Below, piece after piece: positions 1 to 8,242 of a stretch of DNA of 64,000 nt (its first letter is position 1; each line of letters starts with the position of its first letter). The notes under the pieces are model-generated. The model was not told the origin of the DNA. It searched no databases and was given only the letters and a program-made list of their open reading frames with translations. Source of the DNA: Anaerotruncus rubiinfantis. Its GTDB lineage: Bacteria; Bacillota; Clostridia; Oscillospirales; Ruminococcaceae. The position numbers and the translations under genes are program-made. The stretch lies in the NCBI RefSeq assembly GCF_900078395.1, contig NZ_FKLA01000009.1, positions 1,812,614 to 1,876,613 of the forward strand. Direction: 5' to 3'.

Positions 1-2
1 TG

Positions 3-512
3 GCGTCGCTCGTTGTGGGGCTTGGGCTCGCAGTTTATGTCAACTACCAGTTCGCGCAGGCGGACAACGCGCTCACACCGACCGCTGCGCTCGAAAGCGA
101 TAAGAATTACGGGGACGCGCAGCTGGTCGACTCGAACGATCCGGCGCTCGCGGGCGTGGACGGGGAAGCGTATTTTGCCGAGGCCAAAGTCACCCGCCAG
201 CGTTCCCGCGATGAATCGGTCGAAACGCTCAAGAATATGCTCGCGGACGCTGAGATCGATCCCGATCTGAAGGCGGAGATGGTGCTCAAGGCGACTGAAA
301 TTTCCCAGTCGATCGAAACCGAGGGGAAGATCGAAAACCTGATCAAAGCCAAGGGCTTTGAGGACTGTATGGTTTATTACGATACCGAAGGCGTCGACGT
401 CGTGGTAAAAACCGAAGGGCTTGAAGCCGACCAGGTCGCCCAGATGAAGGACATCATCCTCAAGGAAACCAGCATCCCGGCGGAGAATATCTCGATTGTG
501 GAAATCAACTGA
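3..512 (+). CDS. spoIIIAH: SpoIIIAH-like stage III sporulation protein (5' end outside window)
   Basis: In the family, SpoIIIAH sits in the mother-cell membrane and its YscJ/FliF-like extracytoplasmic domain meets forespore SpoIIQ across the intermembrane space, forming part of the SpoIIIA-SpoIIQ channel. The readable part starts inside a hydrophobic segment (VVGLGLAVYVNY), then has a low-complexity linker. The soluble C-terminal domain carries VLKATEISQSIETEGKIE and ends VDVVVKTEGLEADQVAQMKDIILKE-like, the ring-building-motif fold typical of the family. The reading frame is open to base 3, so the true start lies upstream; this is an edge effect and not a broken gene. Position just before an Asp23 gene and nusB matches the clostridial spoIIIA-nusB order. 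The assignment rests on domain pattern plus synteny. Confidence 0.85.
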   Translation, partial: ASLVVGLGLAVYVNYQFAQADNALTPTAALESDKNYGDAQLVDSNDPALAGVDGEAYFAEAKVTRQRSRDESVETLKNMLADAEIDPDLKAEMVLKATEISQSIETEGKIENLIKAKGFEDCMVYYDTEGVDVVVKTEGLEADQVAQMKDIILKETSIPAENISIVEIN

Positions 513-528
513 CACTGAAAAATATCCA

Positions 529-558
529 AAAAGCCCGCTCTTCAAGGCGGGCTTTTCT
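529..558 (+). terminator. Rho-independent terminator after spoIIIAH
   Basis: The stem AAGCCCGC / GCGGGCTT has an 8-nt loop and is followed by TTTTCTTT, 17 bases after the spoIIIAH stop. It closes the spoIIIA operon before the Asp23/nusB unit. Confidence 0.85.
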
Positions 559-581
559 TTGTGAAAATCCTGTATATACGG

Positions 582-609
582 TTGTATATTCGGAAATTTA
601 TGTTATAAT
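582..609 (+). promoter_or_regulatory. Likely sigma-A promoter for the Asp23-nusB unit
   Basis: TATAAT at 604-609 is a perfect -10. The -35 at 582-587 (TTGTAT) is weak, with a 16-bp spacer. It lies in an AT-rich gap right after the spoIIIAH terminator and about 90 bases before the next start codon. Confidence 0.5.
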
Positions 610-697
610 ATCTACATATGCAGGATGGTCAAAGGGCATCGTGCAATCTGTCTACCAACCAAAGCGCCGACTTTTTTCATACAGAAGGAGAATCGCT

Positions 698-1081
698 ATG
701 CAGACTCGTGACAGCGGCCAATCGATTGGCAACCTGAAAATTTCCCGCGATGTGATCGCCACGATCGCGCGGTTTGCCGCGCTTGAAATCGAAGGCGTGG
801 ATTCACTCGCCTCTTTCACCACCAACCTCAAGGGCTGGCTGATCAAAAAACAATCCGCCAAACCAATCGCTATTGATCTGAGCGACGACATTGCCGTGAT
901 CGATATCCATGTCAACATCAAATCTGGTGTGAATATTCCGCAGGTTGCGGAAAAGATTCAAGCGGCGGTCAAGGAAGCGGTGCAGAACATGACCGGGATC
1001 GCAGTCTCCCGCGTGAACATTGACATTGCGGGAATTGTGTTCGACGAACCCGAACAGGTCCCTCAGACAGCTGAAGAATAG
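698..1081 (+). CDS. Asp23/Gls24 family envelope-stress protein
   Basis: This 127-residue Asp23/Gls24-family protein carries the family core: a start resembling GNLKISRDVIATIARFAALEIEGV, then a basic stretch, DIHVNIKSGVNIPQVAEKIQ-like and VQNMTGIAVSRVNIDIAGIVF. Family members are small acidic proteins linked to the membrane and envelope stress; the exact role is unknown. The ATG at 698 is chosen over an upstream in-frame start at 641 because AGAAGGAGAATCGCT places a strong ribosome site just ahead of it and homologous proteins begin at this point. Its place between spoIIIAH and nusB is the usual position of the YqhY-like member in Firmicutes, where it has been tied to lipid metabolism regulation. 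No signal peptide is visible. Confidence 0.85.
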   Translation: MQTRDSGQSIGNLKISRDVIATIARFAALEIEGVDSLASFTTNLKGWLIKKQSAKPIAIDLSDDIAVIDIHVNIKSGVNIPQVAEKIQAAVKEAVQNMTGIAVSRVNIDIAGIVFDEPEQVPQTAEE

Positions 1082-1085
1082 TCGC

Positions 1086-1118
1086 CCGCCCTCCCGGCTT
1101 GCTTGGAGGGCTTTCTTG
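1086..1118 (+). terminator. Hairpin between Asp23 gene and nusB
   Basis: The stem GCCCTCC / GGAGGGC (1088-1094 with 1105-1111) is followed by TTTCTTGT. It is a plausible intrinsic terminator or partial attenuator. No good promoter is seen before nusB, so read-through is likely needed. Confidence 0.6.
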
Positions 1119-1197
1119 TCATCGGGTTGGATACCGCCAAAAAATGAACCACGAAAAAATGTGTCCTGCAAAAGGGACAACCCTAGGAGCGTAATAT

Positions 1198-1716
1198 ATG
1201 AAACGTAGCGAATCCCGCGAACAGGCCTTCATGCTGATCTTTGAGCGTTCGTTCAAGGATGAGTCGATCGACGAGATCATCGAGGAGGCGACCATCGGAC
1301 GCAGCCTCGAGGTGGATGATTATGCATATAACCTTGCAAAAGATGTATGCGGGCATCTGCCGTGGCTGGACGAGACGATCACGGCCTACTCAAAGAAATG
1401 GAAGCTGAACCGCATGTCCCGCGTCGCGCTTTCGATCATCCGCATGAGCCTGTGGGAGATTGACCACATCGATACGGTCCCAGTCGGCGCTTCGATCAAC
1501 GAAGCTGTCGAACTGGCAAAGAAATACGGCAACACCGACGACTTTTCGTTTGTAAACGGGGTGCTCGGTGCATATGTGCGCGCAAAAGGGCAGGAGGTGC
1601 CGGAGGCGCTCGCTGCGGAAAAGGCGGCGGATGACTCCGCCGAACAGGCCGCGGAGGAAGCACAGGCGGTCGAGGAGTTCGATGCGGCTGCCGCCGCAGC
1701 CCGGGCGGCGCAGTAA
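1198..1716 (+). CDS. nusB: Transcription antitermination factor NusB
   Basis: This is an all-alpha RNA-binding protein that, with NusE/S10, binds boxA RNA and promotes antitermination, chiefly on rRNA operons. The start SRSESREQAFMLIFERSF-like and the later NRMSRVALSIIRMSLWEID and PVGASINEAVELAKKYGNTDDFSFVNGVLG blocks are the classical NusB signatures. The protein is 172 residues, longer than the usual 130-150, because of an Ala/Glu-rich tail after about residue 135 that looks disordered. AGGAGCG lies 8-10 bases ahead of the ATG. The next gene begins one base after the stop, so the two are translationally close. The tail has no assigned role. Confidence 0.93.
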   Translation: MKRSESREQAFMLIFERSFKDESIDEIIEEATIGRSLEVDDYAYNLAKDVCGHLPWLDETITAYSKKWKLNRMSRVALSIIRMSLWEIDHIDTVPVGASINEAVELAKKYGNTDDFSFVNGVLGAYVRAKGQEVPEALAAEKAADDSAEQAAEEAQAVEEFDAAAAAARAAQ

Positions 1717-1717
1717 G

Positions 1718-2662
1718 ATGCTGTTCCTTGGGCTGGACACCAGCAATTATACGACTTCCACGGCGCTTTATCAAAGCGGCGACAATATTGTTTTGCAGAA
1801 TAAAAGGCTGCTTGCGGTAAAAGACGGCTCGCTGGGCCTTAGGCAAAGCGAGGCCGTTTTTTCGCATGTCAAGCAGCTTTCGGAACTGCTTGAAGGGCTG
1901 ATGCAGCAAGCCCCTGGGCCGGTTTCCGGAGTTGGCGTCTCGGTGCGCCCGCGCGATGCAGCGGGTTCTTACATGCCTTGTTTTCTCGTAGGTGAAACGG
2001 TTGCGCGGTCAATTGCCGCGGTAAACCGGCTTACGGTGACCGCGGTTTCGCATCAGCGCGGCCATATTGCGGCGGCGCTCTACTCCGCCGGACAGCTTCC
2101 GCTTGTGGGAAAACCGTTCGTGGCGTTCCACCTGTCGGGCGGGACAACCGAATGCCTGTTTGTGAAACCGGACAAGGAGCTGATTTTTTCCGTGGAACTG
2201 GTCGCGCAGTCGCTCGACCTCAAGGCAGGACAGGCGGTAGACCGGGTAGGCGGGATGCTGGGGTTTTCTTTTCCGGCAGGTCGCGCGCTTGAGGCGCTTG
2301 CGCTTGCATCACAGCGGCAATATAAGGTGAAACCTACCTTCAAGGGCGCGGACTGCTCGCTTTCCGGGATTGAGAACCGCTGCCGGAAAATGCTTTCTGA
2401 TGGTGAAGCGCCCTGCGATATCGCGCGCTTCTGTCTCGATTCCATCTATGCGGCGTTGGCGGGGATGACCGAATGGGTGAAAAAAATTTATGGGGAACTG
2501 CCGGTCGTCTATTCGGGAGGCGTGATGTCCAACCGAATCATCCGGGAACAGATCACCCGCCATTACGGCGGATATTTTGCCGATCCGCAGTTTTCTTCCG
2601 ACAATGCCGCGGGCGCGGCGATTCTCGCGTGCATCGCGCAGACGGGAGGGATCGATTCATGA
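1718..2662 (+). CDS. TsaD/Kae1/Gcp-like protein (peptidase M22 family paralogue)
   Basis: This 314-residue protein has the ASKHA fold of the TsaD/Kae1 family, which transfers threonylcarbamoyl to A37 of tRNAs. The sequence shows the opening FLGLDTSNYTTSTALY, the metal-binding pair H112/H116 in SHQRGH, the HLSGGTTE loop, AVDRVGGMLGFSFPAG, and a C-terminal GGVMSN and DNAAGAA with Asp near 295. These match the metal ligands of bona fide TsaD. It is shorter than typical TsaD (about 335-340) and divergent in the substrate regions (SVRPRDAAGSYMPCF instead of the usual GPGL). It therefore looks like the clostridial paralogue found in nusB-xseA clusters, not the main TsaD. An upstream in-frame extension lies inside nusB and is rejected. 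The stop overlaps the xseA start (ATGA). Confidence 0.8.
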   Translation: MLFLGLDTSNYTTSTALYQSGDNIVLQNKRLLAVKDGSLGLRQSEAVFSHVKQLSELLEGLMQQAPGPVSGVGVSVRPRDAAGSYMPCFLVGETVARSIAAVNRLTVTAVSHQRGHIAAALYSAGQLPLVGKPFVAFHLSGGTTECLFVKPDKELIFSVELVAQSLDLKAGQAVDRVGGMLGFSFPAGRALEALALASQRQYKVKPTFKGADCSLSGIENRCRKMLSDGEAPCDIARFCLDSIYAALAGMTEWVKKIYGELPVVYSGGVMSNRIIREQITRHYGGYFADPQFSSDNAAGAAILACIAQTGGIDS

Positions 2663-3879
2663 CAGCGCCGACGGTGGTATCGGTTTCCCAGCTGAACCGT
2701 TATGTCAAATCGGTTCTGGAGTCCGACAAGGTCCTGGGTGGCCTGATGGTGCGCGGAGAGATTTCAAATTTCACCCGGCATTACAAATCTGGCCACCTTT
2801 ATTTTACCCTTAAGGACGATGCCGCATCCATCAAAGCGGTGATGTTCCGCAGCTATGCGGCAGGCGTACCATTTTTTCCGGAAAACGGCATGTCGGTGAT
2901 TGTGTCGGGTTCGGTTTCGCTCTATGAGCGGGACGGCAGCTACCAGTTCTATGTGACCGATATGCAGCCGGATGGGATTGGCGCACTGCATTTGGCTTAT
3001 GAGCAGCTCAAAGAGAAGCTCTCCCGGGAAGGACTCTTCGATGAGGCCCGTAAGCGTCCGCTCCCGGTCTATCCCGAACGTATCGGCATTGTGACGAGCG
3101 AAGGCGCCGCCGCGCTGCAGGACATGCTCAACATCCTTTCCCGGCGCTACCCGGTTGCCAAAGTTGTGCTTTACCCAGCTCAAGTGCAGGGGAAGGGCGC
3201 CGCACAGACGGTGATTGACGGCCTCCGGACGCTCTGCGCCGGGCGGCTCTGTGATGTGATCATCGTGGGGCGCGGCGGCGGTTCAATCGAGGATCTCTGG
3301 GCGTTTAACGACGAGCGGCTCGCGCGCGCCATTGCCGCGAGCGAGATCCCGGTGGTTTCGGCTGTTGGGCATGAGACCGACTTTACGATCGCGGATTTCG
3401 CGGCGGATCTGCGCGCACCGACTCCATCGGCGGCGGCGGAACTCGTTTCGCCTGACCTTTCCGATTTGCGGTATTATCTCGCGGACATGCAGGAACGCTG
3501 CCATGCGGTGGTCACACGCAGGCTTGACGGATACGAAACCCGTGTTAAAAACGCAAAGGCCCGTTTGGCGCCCCCTGAAAGAGTGCTTGAACACTGTGGG
3601 GAGCGGCTCGCTATGCTTAAAAAACTCGCCTTCAGCGCGATGGAACAGCGGATTGCGGAGCGGGAAAACCGGCTGGGATATCTGGCGGCGCTGGTGGAGG
3701 GCAGAAGCCCGGTGAAGATCCTGGCACGCGGCTACAGCCTGACGACCGGGCCGGATGGGAAAGCCGTTCTGTCAGTCGCGCAGGTAAAAACGGGCGACCG
3801 GCTGGAAATCCGGGTCGCGGACGGAACGATCCGCTCCACGGTGAACGGCGTGGAGAAAGCAAAGGAGAAAATAAAATGA
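2659..3879 (+). CDS. xseA: Exodeoxyribonuclease VII large subunit
   Basis: This is the catalytic subunit of exonuclease VII, a bidirectional single-strand DNA exonuclease that works with several copies of XseB. Residues 1 to about 100 form the OB-fold (VSQLNRYVKSVLESDKVLGGLMVRGEISNF-like). The central domain contains PERIGIVTSEGAAALQDMLNILSRRYP and IIVGRGGGSIEDLWAFNDERLARAI, the family hallmark, followed by VVSAVGHETDFTIADFAADLRAPTPSAAAEL. A coiled-coil-rich C-terminal half then ends in ILARGYSLTT. At 406 residues it is of normal length. The ATG at 2659 overlaps the previous stop, and the xseB start overlaps this stop, so the three genes are translationally coupled. Confidence 0.96.
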   Translation: MTAPTVVSVSQLNRYVKSVLESDKVLGGLMVRGEISNFTRHYKSGHLYFTLKDDAASIKAVMFRSYAAGVPFFPENGMSVIVSGSVSLYERDGSYQFYVTDMQPDGIGALHLAYEQLKEKLSREGLFDEARKRPLPVYPERIGIVTSEGAAALQDMLNILSRRYPVAKVVLYPAQVQGKGAAQTVIDGLRTLCAGRLCDVIIVGRGGGSIEDLWAFNDERLARAIAASEIPVVSAVGHETDFTIADFAADLRAPTPSAAAELVSPDLSDLRYYLADMQERCHAVVTRRLDGYETRVKNAKARLAPPERVLEHCGERLAMLKKLAFSAMEQRIAERENRLGYLAALVEGRSPVKILARGYSLTTGPDGKAVLSVAQVKTGDRLEIRVADGTIRSTVNGVEKAKEKIK

Positions 3880-4094
3880 GCAAGACGGTGACATTGGAAT
3901 CCTCGATCGCACGGCTCGAAGAGATCGTCGCGGCGCTCGAAGGGGATATTTCGATAGATGAGGCGATCAAGCTTTACGCCGAGGCGGTCAAGCTGATCGA
4001 TCTGGCGGGCGCGAAGCTGGAAGCCGCAAAGCTCAAGGTGGAGAAGCTCTCCGCCGCAAAGACGACGATGGAGGCGCAGGATGAATCGGTTTGA
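3876..4094 (+). CDS. xseB: Exodeoxyribonuclease VII small subunit
   Basis: This 72-residue helical partner of XseA is needed for exonuclease VII activity. The family pattern is clear: LESSIARLEEIVAALEGDISIDEAIKLYAEAVKLI followed by a lysine-rich helix. It starts inside the xseA stop (ATGA) and its end overlaps the ispA start by 14 bases, showing a tightly packed operon. AAAGGAGAA precedes the ATG within the end of xseA. Confidence 0.95.
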   Translation: MSKTVTLESSIARLEEIVAALEGDISIDEAIKLYAEAVKLIDLAGAKLEAAKLKVEKLSAAKTTMEAQDESV

Positions 4095-4962
4095 AGAACA
4101 GCTGGCAGCTTACGCAAAACAGACGAATGACGCGCTGCGCGAGCGGCTCGCCTACAAAAACGACTGCCTGCAGGTGGCGGTGATCGACGCGATGCGCTAC
4201 AGCCTGCTCGACGCGGGCAAGCGCCTGCGCGCGGCACTGGCGCTCGAATTCGGCCGGCTCGCGGGCGCGACCCGGGACGGGGCGATGGCGCTTGCTTGCG
4301 CTGTGGAGATGGTGCATGCCTATTCCCTCATCCACGACGACCTGCCCTGCATGGACAACGACGATTTCCGGCGCGGCAAACCCTCCTGTCACAGGGAATT
4401 CGGAGAGGCGAACGCGCTGCTTGCGGGTGACGCGCTTTTGACGCATGCCTTTGAAACAGTGATGGCCTCGCCGCTTTCCGATGCGCAGAAAGTTGAAGCG
4501 GCGGGCACGCTTGCGAAAGCGTCCGGCGTGTTCGGAATGATCGGGGGACAGGTGATTGACCTCGGCAGCGAAGGCAGACGGATTGACGGCAACACGCTCG
4601 GCACCCTCTGCGCGCTCAAAACCGGCGCTCTGCTGCGAGCAAGCGCACGGCTCGGCTGTATCGCCGGGAACGCTGACGATGCAATGCGTTCGGCGGCCGA
4701 TTCGTATGCGCGCTGTTATGGGCTGGCCTTCCAGATCACCGATGACATCCTTGATGTGACCAGCAGCCTAGAAACGCTTGGAAAACCGATCGGCAGCGAC
4801 GCGGAGAATGAAAAGACCACCTATGTTACATTGTATGGGCTTTCCGGCGCACGGGAACAGGCGGCCCGGCTTGTGGATGAAGCGAAGGCGTATATTTCGG
4901 CGGTTGCGGACAACGGTTTTCTCTGTTGGGCTGCGGACATGATCCTGACGCGCGACCACTGA
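4081..4962 (+). CDS. ispA: Geranyl/farnesyl diphosphate synthase
   Basis: This trans-prenyltransferase condenses IPP with allylic diphosphates, giving the C15 (possibly C20) primer used by UppS for undecaprenyl diphosphate. The first aspartate-rich motif sits at residues 86-92 (DDLPCMDND) and the second at about 221 (DDILD). GKRLRAALALEF and QITDDILDVTSSLETLGKP are diagnostic, with the late lysine-containing KTTYVTLYGL block also present. Length 293 is normal. In Firmicutes ispA follows xseB in exactly this order, and dxs lies two genes downstream, so isoprenoid supply genes are clustered. Chain length cannot be settled from sequence alone. Confidence 0.95.
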   Translation: MNRFEEQLAAYAKQTNDALRERLAYKNDCLQVAVIDAMRYSLLDAGKRLRAALALEFGRLAGATRDGAMALACAVEMVHAYSLIHDDLPCMDNDDFRRGKPSCHREFGEANALLAGDALLTHAFETVMASPLSDAQKVEAAGTLAKASGVFGMIGGQVIDLGSEGRRIDGNTLGTLCALKTGALLRASARLGCIAGNADDAMRSAADSYARCYGLAFQITDDILDVTSSLETLGKPIGSDAENEKTTYVTLYGLSGAREQAARLVDEAKAYISAVADNGFLCWAADMILTRDH

Positions 4963-4997
4963 CCGCAAAGGCCAGCGGTATGTTATAGGAGGTTTGT

Positions 4998-5519
4998 ATG
5001 AATCCATTGGAAGTGATCACCAGCAACTATGTCCTGAATGTGGGTTTTCTTGCATGGTTTGCCGCGCAGTTCATCAAGACGTTTCTCTGCTATATCAGCA
5101 CGAAAAAGATCAACTGGGAGCGGATGGTCGGTTCGGGCGGCATGCCGAGCTCGCATTCCTCGCTGGTCTGTGCGATTGCGGTCGGGATGGCAAAAAAGGT
5201 GGGATACGCGGCGCCGGAATTTGCTCTTTCGGTGGCGCTCGCGGGCATCGTCATGTACGATGCGATGGGTGTGCGCCGCGCGGCCGGCGAACAGGCGAAG
5301 GTGCTCAATAAGATGGTGATCGATTTTAAAGAGCTGTTTCAGGCGCTCAAGGAGGAGTTCGACGCGCTCGCGCGCGGAGAAGAATTCCTGGAAGAGGAAA
5401 CGGGTCCGGACGGCAAAAAACGCAAGGCGCTCAAGGAGTTCCTTGGCCATACGCCGCTGGAGGTTTTGTGCGGCGCAATCCTCGGAATTCTGATTGCGGT
5501 GCTCGTCCCGGCATTTTAA
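4998..5519 (+). CDS. Divergent PAP2-family membrane protein (DUF212/YuiD-like)
   Basis: This 173-residue integral membrane protein resembles the divergent PAP2 (DUF212) family. Diagnostic features are the FLAWFAAQFIKTFLCYISTKKI start, the phosphatase-like motif GSGGMPSSHSSLVCAIAVGMA, and YDAMGVRRAAGEQAKVLNKMV, followed by a charged loop and GHTPLEVLCGAILGILIAVL. Family members are presumed lipid phosphatases, but the function is not established. AGGAGG precedes the ATG by 8 bases. Placement between ispA and dxs fits a role in polyprenyl phosphate turnover; that is inference only. Confidence 0.85.
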   Translation: MNPLEVITSNYVLNVGFLAWFAAQFIKTFLCYISTKKINWERMVGSGGMPSSHSSLVCAIAVGMAKKVGYAAPEFALSVALAGIVMYDAMGVRRAAGEQAKVLNKMVIDFKELFQALKEEFDALARGEEFLEEETGPDGKKRKALKEFLGHTPLEVLCGAILGILIAVLVPAF

Positions 5520-5539
5520 TAGAGACATGGGGTGAAATC

Positions 5540-7405
5540 TTGGCAAAATATAACCTTCTCAATACATTGACCCTGCCCGGCGACCTGAAAAAACTTGGCG
5601 AAGAACAGCAAAAGCTGCTTTGCTGGGAGATCCGGCAGAAGCTGATCCGCACGGTGTCGGAAAACGGCGGGCATTTGGCTTCCAACTTGGGGACGGTTGA
5701 GCTGACGGTCGCACTACATACGGTGTTCGACCTGCCGGACGATTCGATTGTCTGGGATGTGGGGCACCAATGTTACACCCATAAACTGCTCACCGGACGT
5801 GCTGACCGGTTTTCGACCATCCGGCAGGAGGACGGCCTTTCCGGATTTCCGCGCCCGAGTGAGAGCAAATACGACTGCTTCATTGCGGGGCATGCGAGCA
5901 CCTCGATTTCCGCCGCATGCGGGCTTGCAAAGGCGAAAACCTTGTCAGGAGATCCGCACCATGTGATCGCGGTCGTGGGTGACGGCGCATTCACCGGCGG
6001 AATGGTATATGAAGGGCTCAACAATGCCGGACGCAGCAGCGACAGGCTGATTGTTGTGCTCAATGACAATGAGATGTCGATCTCAAAAAGTGTCGGCTCT
6101 TTTGCCCGCTATCTCGCGGCAAAACGCGCTTCGGACGGTTATCTGAACCTCAAGGATAAAGTGGAGGGAGCGCTTGTCAAAATTCCGGTCGTGGGCGAAA
6201 GCGTGCGCGACGTGGTCAAGCAGTCGAAGGATATGTTCCGCCAGGCGATCTATCACAGCAACCTCTTTGAGGATCTCGGTTTTTATTATCTCGGACCGGT
6301 TGACGGACATGACCTGCCGGTGCTCATTAAGATGCTGGAACGCGCCAAAGAGGTCGATCGGCCGGTCTTGGTCCATGTGAACACCGTGAAGGGCAAAGGT
6401 TACCCGTTTGCGGAGCAGGACCCTTCCAAATTCCATGGCGTGGGACAGTTCAACCGCTCGAACGGCCATACCAAAACGCCGGGCGCGTCCTTTTCTTCGG
6501 AATTTGGCAGGATGCTGACGGGCCTTGCTGAAAAAGATGATAAGATCGTTGCCATTACAGCCGCCATGCAGGACGGGACGGGGCTTACGCCGTTCGCACA
6601 GAAATTTGGGGACAAAAATCGTTTCTTCGATGTGGGAATCGCGGAGGAACACGCCGTGACTTTTTCCTGTGGGCTTGCCGCGGGCGGGCTGCGGCCGGTT
6701 TTTGCGGTCTATTCCACTTTTTTGCAGCGCGGATTTGATCAGTTGATCCATGATGCCGCGATCGAAAAACAGCATATTGTCCTGGCTGTGGACCGTGCCG
6801 GGATCGTCGGGGATGACGGCGAGACGCATCAGGGGCTTTATGACGCGGCGTTCCTGAGTGAAATTGCAAACTGTGTGGTCTATTCTCCCGCAACCTTCCG
6901 GGATCTTCAATATGCGCTGGAACGGGCGCTTTATCATACCGATGGGATCGCCGCGGTACGCTACCCGCGCGGCGGTGAACCGGAGCTTTCAGATCCGGCT
7001 TTTTCCGCGGCGGAGGATTATACCCATATCTCGAGCGGCGGCGACACGCTGCTCATCACCTATGGCCGGGAGACTTCGGAGGTTTATAAAGCGGTGAAAC
7101 TTCTGGAGGCGCAGCATAAAAAAGCCGACCTGCTCAAACTGTGCAAAATCCATCCGCTCCCGGAGGAATGCGTGCAGATCGCACGAAAGTACCGCACCAT
7201 CCTTTTTGTGGAGGAAGGCGTGCGCAGCGGCGGGATCGGGGAGCATTTCCTCGCGGCGCTTTCGGCCGCGCGTTACCGCGGCCGGATGAGCATCCGCGCC
7301 ATTGAAAACCCATGCATCCGCCAGATGGCGGTCCCTGCAGCACTCAAATCCTGCGGATTGGACGCACAGTCGATTGCGCAAACAGTTGCAGAGCTTTACT
7401 TTTGA
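5540..7405 (+). CDS. dxs: 1-deoxy-D-xylulose-5-phosphate synthase
   Basis: This thiamine-diphosphate enzyme makes DXP from pyruvate and glyceraldehyde 3-phosphate, the first step of the MEP isoprenoid pathway. It shows DVGHQCYTHKLLTGR near the N-terminus, the ThDP/Mg motif GDGAFTGGM near residue 147 with NDNEMSIS downstream, the catalytic-Glu region DVGIAEEHAVTF near 370, and the transketolase C-terminal domain. It is 621 residues long. A TTG at 5540 is chosen as start because GGGGTGAAATCT precedes it and the protein then begins AKYNLLNTLTLPGDLK as homologues do. An earlier ATG at 5468 lies inside the preceding gene. The other MEP genes dxr and ispG are about 20 kb downstream. Confidence 0.96.
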   Translation: MAKYNLLNTLTLPGDLKKLGEEQQKLLCWEIRQKLIRTVSENGGHLASNLGTVELTVALHTVFDLPDDSIVWDVGHQCYTHKLLTGRADRFSTIRQEDGLSGFPRPSESKYDCFIAGHASTSISAACGLAKAKTLSGDPHHVIAVVGDGAFTGGMVYEGLNNAGRSSDRLIVVLNDNEMSISKSVGSFARYLAAKRASDGYLNLKDKVEGALVKIPVVGESVRDVVKQSKDMFRQAIYHSNLFEDLGFYYLGPVDGHDLPVLIKMLERAKEVDRPVLVHVNTVKGKGYPFAEQDPSKFHGVGQFNRSNGHTKTPGASFSSEFGRMLTGLAEKDDKIVAITAAMQDGTGLTPFAQKFGDKNRFFDVGIAEEHAVTFSCGLAAGGLRPVFAVYSTFLQRGFDQLIHDAAIEKQHIVLAVDRAGIVGDDGETHQGLYDAAFLSEIANCVVYSPATFRDLQYALERALYHTDGIAAVRYPRGGEPELSDPAFSAAEDYTHISSGGDTLLITYGRETSEVYKAVKLLEAQHKKADLLKLCKIHPLPEECVQIARKYRTILFVEEGVRSGGIGEHFLAALSAARYRGRMSIRAIENPCIRQMAVPAALKSCGLDAQSIAQTVAELYF

Positions 7406-7429
7406 TTTCTGATGAACCGGGAGGGCGGC

Positions 7430-8230
7430 GTGAAGACAAGACTGGATATCCTGCTGGTGGAGAACGGTTCTTTTCCAAGCAGGGAAAAGGCGAAAGCCGT
7501 GATTATGGCCGGACAGGTCTATGTGGACAACCAGAAGGCCGATAAGCCGGGCATGGAGATAAAGCCCGGCGCAAAGATTGAAGTGCGCGGGGAAACGCTC
7601 AGATATGTCAGCCGGGGCGGGCTGAAACTGGAAAAGGCAATGGCCGTTTTTCCGATCACGCTGGCGGGAAAGACCTGTATGGACATCGGCGCGTCAACCG
7701 GCGGTTTCACCGACTGTATGCTGCAAAACGGCGCAGCGAAGGTCTACGCGGTGGATGTGGGGTATGGACAGCTTGCATGGAGCCTGCGTAGCGACGAACG
7801 GGTTGTGAACCTGGAACGCACCAACATCCGGGGTGTGACAAAGCAGCAGATCCCGGACCCGGTTTCTTTCGTGAGTGTTGACGTGTCGTTTATCTCGCTC
7901 AAATTGGTGCTTCCGGTGGCGGCCGACCTGCTCGAACCGGACGGCGAGGCGGTCTGCCTGGTCAAACCGCAGTTTGAGGCCGGCCGCGAGAAGGTCGGGA
8001 AGAAGGGCGTGGTACGCGAGCGGGCCACCCATATCGAAGTTTTGCGGAACGCCTGCCAGTATGCCCGGGAGAACGGATTTGCGGTCTGTGGAATCGATTT
8101 TTCTCCGGTCAAGGGGCCGGAAGGCAACATCGAATACCTGATGTACCTGCAAAAAGCCGCGGGCGGCGACTCGGTTAATGATGAGATGGTAAAGTCGCTT
8201 GTTGAACAGTCCCACACAGATCTGGATTAG
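7430..8230 (+). CDS. tlyA: TlyA-family rRNA methyltransferase (hemolysin-like)
   Basis: Family members carry an N-terminal S4 RNA-binding domain and an FtsJ-like methyltransferase domain; mycobacterial TlyA 2'-O-methylates 16S and 23S rRNA. The sequence shows KTRLDILLVENG and REKAKAVIMAGQVYVD (S4), LRYVSRGGLKLEKA, the SAM-binding CMDIGASTGGFTDCMLQNGA, and VDVSFISLKLVLP with LVKPQFEAGREKVGKKGVVR. The GTG at 7430 is preferred to an ATG at 7412 because GGGAGGGCG then sits at proper distance and the start KTRLD matches homologues. The protein is 266 residues. The order dxs-tlyA-nadK-argR-recN is the conserved Firmicute order. Confidence 0.92.
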   Translation: MKTRLDILLVENGSFPSREKAKAVIMAGQVYVDNQKADKPGMEIKPGAKIEVRGETLRYVSRGGLKLEKAMAVFPITLAGKTCMDIGASTGGFTDCMLQNGAAKVYAVDVGYGQLAWSLRSDERVVNLERTNIRGVTKQQIPDPVSFVSVDVSFISLKLVLPVAADLLEPDGEAVCLVKPQFEAGREKVGKKGVVRERATHIEVLRNACQYARENGFAVCGIDFSPVKGPEGNIEYLMYLQKAAGGDSVNDEMVKSLVEQSHTDLD

Positions 8231-8242
8231 GAGAATACCGCT

